Of a stretch of 64,000 bases of DNA, positions 27,136-36,041 are shown in pieces. The notes beneath the pieces are model-generated. The model made no database searches. It was given only the letters and a program-made list of their open reading frames with translations, and was not told the origin of the DNA. A program made the position numbers and the translations under genes. Positions within the stretch are counted from its first letter, which is position 1. Each line of letters opens with the position of its first letter. Origin of the DNA: Flavobacterium sp. 90 (lineage in GTDB: Bacteria > Bacteroidota > Bacteroidia > Flavobacteriales > Flavobacteriaceae); NCBI RefSeq assembly GCF_004339525.1, contig NZ_SMGE01000001.1, forward strand, positions 5,828,001 to 5,892,000. The letters run 5' to 3'.

Positions 27136-30100
27136 ATGTCAGCAAAACTTTCAACAATAACAACACAATACCGCCGATTCACAAAGAATCAGGTACTTAC
27201 CGAAGGAAACCTTAATGAGGTAGTAGATTTTTTTGACGATCAGGATCGCCTTTCCCGCATTTACCTGAGTGGCGTTGGTATCGTTTGCGGATTTTATTCT
27301 GCTTATAATCCAGATCAACAAACTATTTCAATAACACAAGGAAATGGTATAACGACAGATGGTGATCTTTTTAAATTATATCAGGCGGATGTATTGGGAA
27401 ACAAAAAAATCGATTTTGATTCCCAAACCTATACGCATTGCAAAATTTATGATAATAAAAAGGCGGCTTACAAACCCTTCTTTTATGATGGGTCAGACAA
27501 GCAATTGCCTCTTTTTGAACTCTTGACAAAAGACCAACAAAAAAAGGAGAAGGATCCCAATTTTGCTTTAGCAGAATTTAGCGCAAATACAAAATTTGAC
27601 TTTAAAGATACTGTGCTTCTTTTGTATCTGGAGTCTTATGAAAAAGAATCTGACCTTTGTGTAAGTCTTTCGTGTGACAATCAGGGATTGGAAATTGTAG
27701 GTAATTTTAAAGTTTTAATTGTCAGCAAAGCCGTTGCCGCGCAAATAATGAGTCATGACAGCATGATTGGCAAAATCAATTATGCTAATTTATATTATAC
27801 ATTACCCGACCTAAAATCAAACAGAATTGTACTTAAACCTGATGATTTTGTACATCTTGAAGCCATAAAACAAACTTTTACCAAAGGGATTTTCAAAAAT
27901 AATGTTGTTAAAAATCTACAGGAAGGTTACAATCAATTACTGAAAGGTTTAAATATGCCAGAGGTTTTAGATGCAATTCAGAAAAAGACAGACGAACTAT
28001 TTAATTTTGAAGGAGATCCTGTACTTCCTTCCGATTTTCAATACAGATATGATCTGCTGAACGATCTTGTTGATACTTACAACGAAATCAGAGCGCTCTT
28101 GCTTGCTATAGACGATAGTTATTGTTCTCCTGATATTAATGCTTTTCCAAAACATTTAATGCTGGGCGAATTAATAAAAACGGAACCTTGTTATGAATTC
28201 CGTCATGCTTTTTACAAATCGCCATTGCTTACAGGAGAAAGCCTAAGCGCTTGCAATGACTGTCTTGCAGATGGTGAAGTTCCAGTTAAAGATTCGGATA
28301 AAAAGGAGAAAGACGTATCAGCAGATGAAATAAAAATATGCTATGGCGAAGGCACCGCCAGACAAAGAATGTACAGTCTTATTCTGCGAAGTGCGCAATT
28401 ATTAGAAAACTATAACTCAGCATTTGATTTTATAAAAATTACGCCGTCTTTGCAATTGGGTAAATTGGGTAAAAAAGCAATTCCGTTTTACAATAATGTA
28501 AACGATTCGCTTATAAAAGCCTGGGATTTTGATAAAACCATTTTAGGACTAGAAAAAAACAATGTTAGTTACCATGATGATTTATTAGATACTAAAAATC
28601 CACTTGAAATTCATCTTGACAGTGATTTCTATAGAATCGAAGGACATCAGGGACGTAATTACAAAGAAGCGCTAAAAGCCATCCAGCAAATAAGACTTGA
28701 TAACGGTCTTGGATTCAACATAATGATCCTTGCCGTAAATGCAAATGAACTGGATAAAACCATTCAGAATTTCACCAAATATTACCTGAAAAAAAATAAT
28801 GGTTACGAGCATAAAGCAGGCGTCGTTCCCGGAGGTACTTTTATAATGATTTATCTGGAAGAAAAAGTGCCTTATTATTACTATTACAACAACCGCAGAC
28901 CATCTTTAACCGGTGATTTTGAAAAATTTGCTGAAGGAATTCCGATTTTAAATCCAATTGTTGCCGATTTTTCAATCCCATATTTATGTTGTGACGAAAA
29001 CAATATAAGTCTTAGTTTGCCTGTAGATAAAATTTGTTTTGACAGCAACACTCCGCCTCTGCCTTTTAAAATTTCTCCGGCGGGAGGTTTTGTGAAAGCC
29101 AATGTTAGATACGATCAAAACGGAGGAATAACAGTAAACGAACTTGGAGCGCTTGTGTTTGATCCAAATTTTGTGAGCAAAGAGTTAATTGGTCAAACCA
29201 TAACCTTTACAGTTAATAATTTTGATACGGACTGCGCGATAACCATTTTTGAAAAACCGAAATTCGATTTTGTTGCAGTTCCTTTAAGTCCATCAGGAAT
29301 TAGTGAAACCGAAGTTACTTTTACCATAACCGGAGAAAATATTGCCGGCAATAAATATATCTGGGATTTTGGAGACAAAACCAATCTTGTGGCAGATGAT
29401 AAAACAGAAATAAAACATACCTACAAGTACAATAGTGAATCACAGAAAAAATTCACATTTGATGTTGTTCTTAATGCAGATAATGGTAATTGTGGTTTTC
29501 ACATCAGTCATCAAGTAAGCTTTGAAATTGAAGACCCAAAAGTACTGATAAATGGCAAATTAGTGGATAAAATATCCTTTTGCAGAAACGATAAACCGGC
29601 GATACTTACCCTTGAACCAAATGTAAAAGGAGCTATTATTTCCGGAGAAGGAGTTCTTCTGATAACAAGAGCAGGAGTTCAGTTTAATCCGGCGAGTGTT
29701 TCTCCGGGTACTACAAGCGTAACTATTTTGATAGACGAAAAACCTTCTAATCTTACAATCACGCTTTTAGATCTGCCTACTGCAAGTTTTGCTTTTGTAA
29801 TAGATCCGGCAGGAAATCTAATCTTAACCAACAACTCTGTAAATGCCGCAACTTACACTTGGCAAATTGATCAGGAAATAATAAGTACGGATAAAAAAGA
29901 CCCAATAACAAGACAAACTTCTTTATATAAAGATTCTTCTATTTCCGTTGCATTGACTGCCGAAGGCAAATGTGGTTCACTAACCGATGGTCCAAAATTA
30001 ATCGAGCTTAGAAAAGCACCTCAAGTAAATACATGCCTTGACAATGCTGATTTATTTGTAAAAGAGTCCATTGAAACTACTACCAATTTAAGAGATACTT

Positions 30101-30591
30101 CGGTTATAAATAAATTCAATAAGGAGACTGTCAATTTCATTTCTGAAACTGAAAACAGATTTATCGATGTTCAAAAAGACCTTGAAAATTACATCAACGG
30201 TAAGTCAAATGCTAAATTAACTGAAATCTTCAAACAAGAATATTTCAATTCTATAAATACAGTTGTTACTGCTGCGATTAGATTGCAAAATCTAAATCAG
30301 ATTGCTGCGGTACAAACACTTATCAAATTAAATACTTCTTTGTTTTATACTATTTTGAGATGTCAGGATCCGGAAACGCTTAAGGCTTCTGAAAAACAAA
30401 TTTTCCCTACAGGAGTGCTCTTTAATAATTTATTTGAAAATTTTATCGCAATAAAATTCAATGCCGATACCAACGGATCACTGAAAGACTTTTTGTTGAG
30501 TATGTTAAAAGTATTCTCAAAAGTCGACATTATACTGAATAATTTAAATAAACAAATAGACGAACTTACAACTAGTGCTAAATTCAAATAA
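27136..30591 (+). CDS. Large eCIS protein with PKD domain (baseplate periphery or host contact)
   Basis: A 1151-residue protein with no signal peptide. The N-terminal ~60 residues (RRFTKNQVLTEGNLNEVVDFF, IYLSGVGIVCGF) recall start regions of eCIS baseplate proteins. Around 720-800 there is a PKD-like Ig fold (YIWDFGDKT, then FTFDVVLNADNG); further Ig-like strands follow to about 960, then a helical tail. The position between the wedge and tape-measure genes is that of the Afp13 fibre, but no fibre repeats are visible. An adhesin or peripheral baseplate role is inferred. The 3' end overlaps the tape-measure gene by 17 bases. Confidence 0.75.
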   Translation: MSAKLSTITTQYRRFTKNQVLTEGNLNEVVDFFDDQDRLSRIYLSGVGIVCGFYSAYNPDQQTISITQGNGITTDGDLFKLYQADVLGNKKIDFDSQTYTHCKIYDNKKAAYKPFFYDGSDKQLPLFELLTKDQQKKEKDPNFALAEFSANTKFDFKDTVLLLYLESYEKESDLCVSLSCDNQGLEIVGNFKVLIVSKAVAAQIMSHDSMIGKINYANLYYTLPDLKSNRIVLKPDDFVHLEAIKQTFTKGIFKNNVVKNLQEGYNQLLKGLNMPEVLDAIQKKTDELFNFEGDPVLPSDFQYRYDLLNDLVDTYNEIRALLLAIDDSYCSPDINAFPKHLMLGELIKTEPCYEFRHAFYKSPLLTGESLSACNDCLADGEVPVKDSDKKEKDVSADEIKICYGEGTARQRMYSLILRSAQLLENYNSAFDFIKITPSLQLGKLGKKAIPFYNNVNDSLIKAWDFDKTILGLEKNNVSYHDDLLDTKNPLEIHLDSDFYRIEGHQGRNYKEALKAIQQIRLDNGLGFNIMILAVNANELDKTIQNFTKYYLKKNNGYEHKAGVVPGGTFIMIYLEEKVPYYYYYNNRRPSLTGDFEKFAEGIPILNPIVADFSIPYLCCDENNISLSLPVDKICFDSNTPPLPFKISPAGGFVKANVRYDQNGGITVNELGALVFDPNFVSKELIGQTITFTVNNFDTDCAITIFEKPKFDFVAVPLSPSGISETEVTFTITGENIAGNKYIWDFGDKTNLVADDKTEIKHTYKYNSESQKKFTFDVVLNADNGNCGFHISHQVSFEIEDPKVLINGKLVDKISFCRNDKPAILTLEPNVKGAIISGEGVLLITRAGVQFNPASVSPGTTSVTILIDEKPSNLTITLLDLPTASFAFVIDPAGNLILTNNSVNAATYTWQIDQEIISTDKKDPITRQTSLYKDSSISVALTAEGKCGSLTDGPKLIELRKAPQVNTCLDNADLFVKESIETTTNLRDTSVINKFNKETVNFISETENRFIDVQKDLENYINGKSNAKLTEIFKQEYFNSINTVVTAAIRLQNLNQIAAVQTLIKLNTSLFYTILRCQDPETLKASEKQIFPTGVLFNNLFENFIAIKFNADTNGSLKDFLLSMLKVFSKVDIILNNLNKQIDELTTSAKFK

Positions 30592-32335
30592 ACATATCAT
30601 CAATAAAGTTTTCCTTGAGATAAATACCAATTCGAAAGAAAAAGGATATTATCTCAAGGACAATATTGATGCGTTTTTGCAACAGGAAATATTCAAGGCT
30701 TTAGAAAATTACTTTAATGAATTGGATTCTAAAAATCCTTCGCAAAGCATACAATTAGACAAGCTCAACCTTGATATTGCTATCAATCAAAATTTGGATT
30801 TCGAAGATTTTAAAGAACAAATCTTAAACAAAATCACCAAACAAGTCGAAGAAGTTTTTGAAAAAGAAGATTCAAATATAGAAGGTTATAAAGTCATCAA
30901 AGCACAGGAAAAAGAAATAGAAAGCTTTTTTTATTTTCTGGAAACAGGCACAAATACTTGGTGGACAAGCCAAAATCAGGATCAAAAAATAGTAGACGAA
31001 ACTGCATTTGATGATGTCTTAAGTGATGAAAGCTTTCCGCTTAAATGGAAAAATGCAATACAAAAAACAATTGCAAGAACACGATTTATCAAACAATTTA
31101 GTAATAACCAAATTGTAACCATTATTAAAAAAGGGATATTACTTAAAAAAAATAGTTCTGAAAACAACACCGAAACAATCAGAATTGAAGCGATAAAAAA
31201 ACAAATTGAATCCAGTATTTCAAAAAATCAATTGATTCCAAATCAAAGATTTTTAATGTGGGAAATTGTTGTTTTAAGCCTTTTGGAAACAAGAGATTCA
31301 ATTGTAAAACAAAAGCTTTCAGAGTTGATTTATAATGTGTTTGAATTTCATAAAAAGAACAGTTTTTTGCAACACAAAGAACTTTTTCTAAAGGAAATTA
31401 AAAATCAGATTGAGAATCAAAACGAACTGAAATTGCTGGCGAATCTTGATGCTATTATTCTGTATATCGAAAAAAAAATAGACAGAATTATTCTAAAAGG
31501 AAAAGCAACGGAAATAGAAAATGGAATAGAAACTTTCAAAGAAAATAAAGCAACAATTAAAACTGAGACAGAAACAGAAATAGAAAATAAGACAGAGAAA
31601 AAAACAGAAACAGAATCAGAAATAGAAACAGGAAAAGTTTCAGAAAATAACGAAAAGACAATGCCTGATTCTGATTTGATTTCGTTAAAAAACAAAAAAG
31701 AAACTGTTCACAACGACGAGAAAAATATCGAATCTATATCAAATGATTCAGAAGAAAAAACGCCAGATAATGACGAAGAAGTAATCGATAAAAAAGAGCT
31801 TTCTCCTGAAAAAAAAGAATACCTATCAGACATAGATATTAGCGGTTTATATGTTGATAATGCAGGTTTAATGCTGATTCATCCGTTTTTGAAATCGCTG
31901 TTCGTTAATTGCAAATTACTAGATAAAGACAATACGATAAATGATCCCGAAGTTGCCACGCATCTTTTGCATTATATCGCTACGGGAAAAGAACAGGATT
32001 ACGAAAACGCGATGACTTTCGAAAAATTCTTGTGTAATATTTCAATAGATGAACCTATTGAACGAAACATTGTACTTTCTGAAGAAATGAAAAAAGAAGC
32101 GGCAGAATTGCTGCAAGCGGTATTGGACAATTGGGATATAATGAAAACATCATCGGCAGAATTACTGCAAAACGAATTTTTGCAACGTCCCGGAAAACTG
32201 AGCGTTAATGGAGACGAAAGTCCTGTAATAATTATAGAACGAAAAACACAAGATGTTTTATTAGAGAAATTAAGCTGGAATCTGAGCATCATAAAATTGG
32301 CTTGGAAAAAACGAATCGTATATGTTAACTGGTAA
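30575..32335 (+). CDS. eCIS tape-measure protein (Afp14-like)
   Basis: This 586-residue protein matches the contractile injection system tape-measure family (PF19268). The N-terminus has HIINKVFLEINTNSKE; the C-terminal region has the hallmark GLMLIHPFLKSLF, EVATHLLHYIATG and DEPIERNI segments. A low-complexity stretch rich in Glu, Thr and Lys at about 315-400 joins the two halves. In Afp the homologue sets tube length with Afp16. It follows the PKD protein with a 17-base overlap. Confidence 0.92.
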   Translation: MLNSNKHIINKVFLEINTNSKEKGYYLKDNIDAFLQQEIFKALENYFNELDSKNPSQSIQLDKLNLDIAINQNLDFEDFKEQILNKITKQVEEVFEKEDSNIEGYKVIKAQEKEIESFFYFLETGTNTWWTSQNQDQKIVDETAFDDVLSDESFPLKWKNAIQKTIARTRFIKQFSNNQIVTIIKKGILLKKNSSENNTETIRIEAIKKQIESSISKNQLIPNQRFLMWEIVVLSLLETRDSIVKQKLSELIYNVFEFHKKNSFLQHKELFLKEIKNQIENQNELKLLANLDAIILYIEKKIDRIILKGKATEIENGIETFKENKATIKTETETEIENKTEKKTETESEIETGKVSENNEKTMPDSDLISLKNKKETVHNDEKNIESISNDSEEKTPDNDEEVIDKKELSPEKKEYLSDIDISGLYVDNAGLMLIHPFLKSLFVNCKLLDKDNTINDPEVATHLLHYIATGKEQDYENAMTFEKFLCNISIDEPIERNIVLSEEMKKEAAELLQAVLDNWDIMKTSSAELLQNEFLQRPGKLSVNGDESPVIIIERKTQDVLLEKLSWNLSIIKLAWKKRIVYVNW

Positions 32336-32346
32336 AAATTATAGAT

Positions 32347-32925
32347 ATGAATGTTGAAAACACCTCTTTTTTAGAATACGATAAAAGAAATATTCGCGGC
32401 TTTCAGCAAATGGCTTTAGAGTTTTTATTTAATAATGTAAACATGTCTAAAGTGGTCTTTTGCGGAGGCATTGCGGACTATATTAATCTTCGCGAATATT
32501 ATGACATTACCATCAATGATATCGATATAATTTTTGAAAACGAACAGGATTTACAACCCATGATAAGCAAATTGCCAACAAGAAGATACCCGTCTAAATT
32601 CTATAAAACAAAAAACGGAGAAGCTTTAGTAAATATATTCAGAGTTGGAGAAACTTCGATTAATATAGACAGTTTTCCAAGGGATTTTTCTAACGCAACT
32701 CATATACAATCGCCTTTGTTGGGTAAAATGGTCTGGCATACCTCATTTGAAGAAAGTAAAATAAATCACAATAACGAAATACATCTAAACACCTCACAAG
32801 CAAAAGGTAACGATTATGAATGGAAACGATTGTACAAACACAGCCGAAAAGCTTCTTTGTACAACAATGTAACTTTCCTGGAAGAAAAAAACTTAATTCA
32901 TACTATTAAAAAAAATATATTATGA
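32347..32925 (+). CDS. Nucleotidyltransferase-like protein in the eCIS cargo block
   Basis: A 192-residue protein. CGGIADYINLREYYDITIND followed by IDIIF resembles the nucleotidyltransferase fold: a Gly-Gly pair at residues 40-41, a conserved Asp58-x-Asp60, and a possible third carboxylate at Asp103 in NIDSFPRDF. It contains no signal peptide. It begins 11 bp after the tape-measure gene and overlaps the next gene by 4 bp, so it is co-expressed with the particle. It could modify a particle component, act as cargo or act as an antitoxin; the sequence does not decide. Confidence 0.6.
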   Translation: MNVENTSFLEYDKRNIRGFQQMALEFLFNNVNMSKVVFCGGIADYINLREYYDITINDIDIIFENEQDLQPMISKLPTRRYPSKFYKTKNGEALVNIFRVGETSINIDSFPRDFSNATHIQSPLLGKMVWHTSFEESKINHNNEIHLNTSQAKGNDYEWKRLYKHSRKASLYNNVTFLEEKNLIHTIKKNIL

Positions 32926-33749
32926 GGGAAGAGCCAAGAATAATTTACAGCTTAGATGCATTTCCTATTAGTAACAATCGATGGAATGAAGGGAATAAAT
33001 TTAAAGAAACGATTTATTCGACCGCATTGAGCGTACTATACAGCCATTTATGGTATAAGGATATTGAGCTTTATGCTGATGAAACGGCTTATAAATTTCT
33101 GTATATGCTTCCGTGCAGAGTTAGTAAAATTAGCAGTAATAAAGACACTGTTATTTGGATGAAATCAAAAATTGATGTAATCGAAAAACAAACTAAACCT
33201 TTTATACATCTTGATAATGATGCCTTTATAAAGAAAAAAATATATTTTGATTTTGAGAAGGTAATCGTCGAACAGAACGATTATGAATTGTACAGTATGT
33301 ACCAATATCGGTTAGATTTTTTTAATCAGTTTACTCAGGATTTAGACTATTGGAAACCGGATTTAGGATATGCATTTAACTGCGGAGTATTAGGTTTTAG
33401 AGACCTTGAACTTCGGGATAAGTTTTTAAAAGCTTTTTATGCTTTGGAGGAAATTTTTATAAAAAATAATAATCCGGGAATAACAAAAGTAGAACCTTGT
33501 ATTGTTTTAGAACAATATAATCTTGCAGCATTATTACATCATCATAATATAAAACCAACATTATTACTGTGGAAAAAAAACTTGTTCGAAAACAGTCAGC
33601 TCGCAGATAAAATTGGTTACACACACATTGCGGGTCAAAAAAAATACAGAATTGAAATTGTTCAGGAAATAGAAAACAGACTTTCTAAACTGTTTCCATA
33701 TTGGTACAAAGAGGTAAAAAATGCCTTGGCAAAAGAAGGTATTGTTTAA
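32922..33749 (+). CDS. Glycosyltransferase-like protein 1 (DUF6734-like)
   Basis: A 275-residue protein. Its features fit a GT-A-type glycosyltransferase: N-terminal IIYSLDAFPISNNRW, HLDNDAF with a DxD motif at Asp98-Asn-Asp100, and a later FNCGVLGFRD segment resembling the NxGV element of GT-A enzymes. It is a tandem paralogue of the next gene. The start codon overlaps the stop of the nucleotidyltransferase-like gene. I infer glycosylation of a particle component or use as an injected effector. Confidence 0.6.
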   Translation: MREEPRIIYSLDAFPISNNRWNEGNKFKETIYSTALSVLYSHLWYKDIELYADETAYKFLYMLPCRVSKISSNKDTVIWMKSKIDVIEKQTKPFIHLDNDAFIKKKIYFDFEKVIVEQNDYELYSMYQYRLDFFNQFTQDLDYWKPDLGYAFNCGVLGFRDLELRDKFLKAFYALEEIFIKNNNPGITKVEPCIVLEQYNLAALLHHHNIKPTLLLWKKNLFENSQLADKIGYTHIAGQKKYRIEIVQEIENRLSKLFPYWYKEVKNALAKEGIV

Positions 33750-33768
33750 AAACTATAAATAGCTAAAT

Positions 33769-34629
33769 ATGAAACAACGACACAAGATGATTTATAGCCT
33801 TGATGTGCTTCCTATAACAAATAATCGATGGAATATGGGAGACAAACTAAAGGAAACAATCTATATGACTGCGCTAAGTATCTTATATAGCCATTTGTGG
33901 TATGATGAAATTGAGCTTTATGTAGATGAAATAGGCTTTAAGTTTCTATATATGCTTCCGTGTGCTGTTACCAAAGTGCAAAATGATAACAGAATAGAAC
34001 TTTGGATGAAATCTAAAATTAATGCTATGGAACTACAAACAAAACCATTTGTTCATGTAGACACCGACATATTTATTAAGAAAAAAATAGATTTTAGTTT
34101 TGATGATGTAATAGTAGAACGCAAAGAAGATACTTATGAAGTTCATTACAAAAAGCAAGTAGAATTCTTTAATAAATACACCAATAACTTGCCTTATTGG
34201 CACAACAATTTGGGCTATTCTTATAATTGCGGAATATTTGGTTTTAACGATCTCAAGCTTCGCGATGAATTTATAAAAAGCTATTATGACTTGGAGAAAA
34301 TATACGTCGAAAACCAAAACAGCTTTTCTGTATTGAAACAAGAAGGTTATGAGACTTGTATTTTAATCGAACAATATACGCTTGCATCGCTATTGAATTA
34401 TAAAAACAATAATCCTACAACATTATTGAAAGGCGAAAATATTACAGAGCAAGGAAAATACGCCGATAATATTGGGTATTCTCATTTTTTTGGAATGAAA
34501 AAGTATGAAAAATATGTTGTTGACGAGATTGAACTTCGGCTCTCTAAAATATTTCCGTATTGGTACAGGCAAATAAAAAACGCATTAGAGAAAGAAGGTG
34601 TTGTGGCGAATAATCTTCAGTTTGTTTAG
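33769..34629 (+). CDS. Glycosyltransferase-like protein 2, tandem paralogue
   Basis: This 286-residue protein is co-linear with the previous one: MIYSLDVLPITNNRWNMGDK, HVDTDIFIKKK with DxD at the same residues (98-100), YNCGIFGFND, and a shared C-terminal KIFPYWYRQIKNALEKEG. It carries a short extra insertion around residues 188-195. Both copies retain the putative catalytic residues, so neither looks degenerate. Divergence after duplication suggests different acceptors. It precedes the first DUF4157 gene by 40 bp. Confidence 0.6.
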   Translation: MKQRHKMIYSLDVLPITNNRWNMGDKLKETIYMTALSILYSHLWYDEIELYVDEIGFKFLYMLPCAVTKVQNDNRIELWMKSKINAMELQTKPFVHVDTDIFIKKKIDFSFDDVIVERKEDTYEVHYKKQVEFFNKYTNNLPYWHNNLGYSYNCGIFGFNDLKLRDEFIKSYYDLEKIYVENQNSFSVLKQEGYETCILIEQYTLASLLNYKNNNPTTLLKGENITEQGKYADNIGYSHFFGMKKYEKYVVDEIELRLSKIFPYWYRQIKNALEKEGVVANNLQFV

Positions 34630-34669
34630 TGAAACAAATTATGAATCCAAAATGGTAAAATAATACATC

Positions 34670-36037
34670 ATGAGAGAATTTGAACAAAAAAAAATAGCGA
34701 CCTCCTCTTCTTCTCCTTTTTTTGGACCAAAAATTCAAAAGAAACTAACCACAGGAACTGTTGGAGATAAATATGAAACAGAAGCCGATAATGTTGCTGA
34801 TAAAGTAGTAAACAAACGTAAAACTGGAGGTTTACTGCAATCCAGAAGCGAAGAAGGTGTTCAGCAAAAACCTATTTCTGAAACCATATCAACAGTTCAA
34901 AAACAAGATTTGGCACAAGAAAAACCTTTACAAAAAAAGGGCAAGGAAAAAGAAGACGACAAGAAAGTCCAAAAAAAATCTGATAAAGACGAAGATAAAA
35001 AAGTACAGAAAAAAGGAGAAAAAGACGAAGACAAAAAAGTCCAAAAGAAATCTGATAAAGACGAAGATAAAAAAGTACAGAAAAAAGGAGAAAAAGACGA
35101 AGACAAGAAAGTCCAAAAGAAATCTGATAAGGACGAAGATAAAAAAGTACAGAAAAAAGGGGAAAAAGAAGAAGACAAGAAAGTCCAAAAAAAATCCGAT
35201 AAGGACGAAGACAAAAAAGTTCAGAAAAAAGGAGAAAAAGACGAAGACAAGAAAGTTCAAAAGAAATGTGCTGATTGCGAGGGCGAAGACAAAAAGGCTC
35301 AGAAAAAAGAAGACAAAAAGGAAGAGAAAAAACCCGTTCAGGCAAAATTAGACGATTCAAACTCAGTAAATGAAGGAGTTGAAACTAACCTCAACAGCTC
35401 AAAAGGCGGTGGAAACGGAATGGACAAAAACACAAAGCAAGAAATGGAATCTGGTTTTGGAGCCGATTTTAGCAATGTAAACATCCACACAGACAGCAAA
35501 GCCGTTAAAATGAGTGAAGAATTGGGCGCACAAGCTTTTACACATGGTAATGATGTCTATTTCAATAAAGGAAAATACAATCCCGAATCCAAAGAAGGTA
35601 AACATTTGCTTGCGCACGAACTTACGCACACGATTCAGCAAACGGGAAGTAAGACATCGAATAATGTTCAGAAATTATCCGATTCTGATTGTGGTACAAC
35701 TACAACCTTAAATTTATCCGGCTCGTGTTCTGAATTTGAAAACACCTGTTATACTGAAACTTTTATTCCTTCTAAAAGTGATGCTTTAAAAATAGTTATT
35801 GATGTAGATTATGTGACTCCTGTTGGCTCCTGGGTTAAAGAAGATTTCAGTGCTCAGGTTATCAAATGTGGTCTTTTAGATAACACTAATATAGGTTCAA
35901 AAAGATTATCACCGGGTAATATGCCTTCGACCTTAGAATTTAAGATTGCAAGTGTTACTCCGGGAGATAAATATTTCATTAGAATATATTCAAGATCAAG
36001 TTCGGCTTTAAAATCAAATTACACTGTAAGTCAATAA
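34670..36037 (+). CDS. DUF4157 (eCIS core) protein with charged tandem repeats
   Basis: A 455-residue protein. The N-terminal FFGPKIQKKL then DKYETEADNVADKVV is shared with the next gene and resembles the leader of eCIS cargo proteins. Residues about 90-205 are tandem 12-residue units (KKVQKKSDKDED alternating with KKVQKKGEKDED). A DUF4157 domain (about 245-325) includes HELTH at 316-320, an HExxH-like metal site. The last ~120 residues are beta-rich with several Cys and no toxin motif I know. It is probably a cargo or luminal protein. Confidence 0.8.
   Translation: MREFEQKKIATSSSSPFFGPKIQKKLTTGTVGDKYETEADNVADKVVNKRKTGGLLQSRSEEGVQQKPISETISTVQKQDLAQEKPLQKKGKEKEDDKKVQKKSDKDEDKKVQKKGEKDEDKKVQKKSDKDEDKKVQKKGEKDEDKKVQKKSDKDEDKKVQKKGEKEEDKKVQKKSDKDEDKKVQKKGEKDEDKKVQKKCADCEGEDKKAQKKEDKKEEKKPVQAKLDDSNSVNEGVETNLNSSKGGGNGMDKNTKQEMESGFGADFSNVNIHTDSKAVKMSEELGAQAFTHGNDVYFNKGKYNPESKEGKHLLAHELTHTIQQTGSKTSNNVQKLSDSDCGTTTTLNLSGSCSEFENTCYTETFIPSKSDALKIVIDVDYVTPVGSWVKEDFSAQVIKCGLLDNTNIGSKRLSPGNMPSTLEFKIASVTPGDKYFIRIYSRSSSALKSNYTVSQ
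34959..35270 (+). repeat. In-frame 36-bp tandem repeats (alternating pairs)
   Basis: About eight 36-bp units, arranged as near-identical 72-bp pairs, encode KKVQKKSDKDED/KKVQKKGEKDED. Lack of stops in all frames produces long spurious antisense frames here. Confidence 0.85.
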
Positions 36038-36041
36038 AAAT

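Noticed and set aside
34959..35270. Regular 36-bp repeat array resembling a CRISPR
   Set aside because: The repeats are contiguous, in frame and coding, with no unique spacers and no cas genes nearby.
34872..35360. Long overlapping antisense frames of 100-160 codons
   Set aside because: They arise from the absence of stops in the low-complexity Lys/Asp/Glu repeat of the sense gene and have no start context or family.
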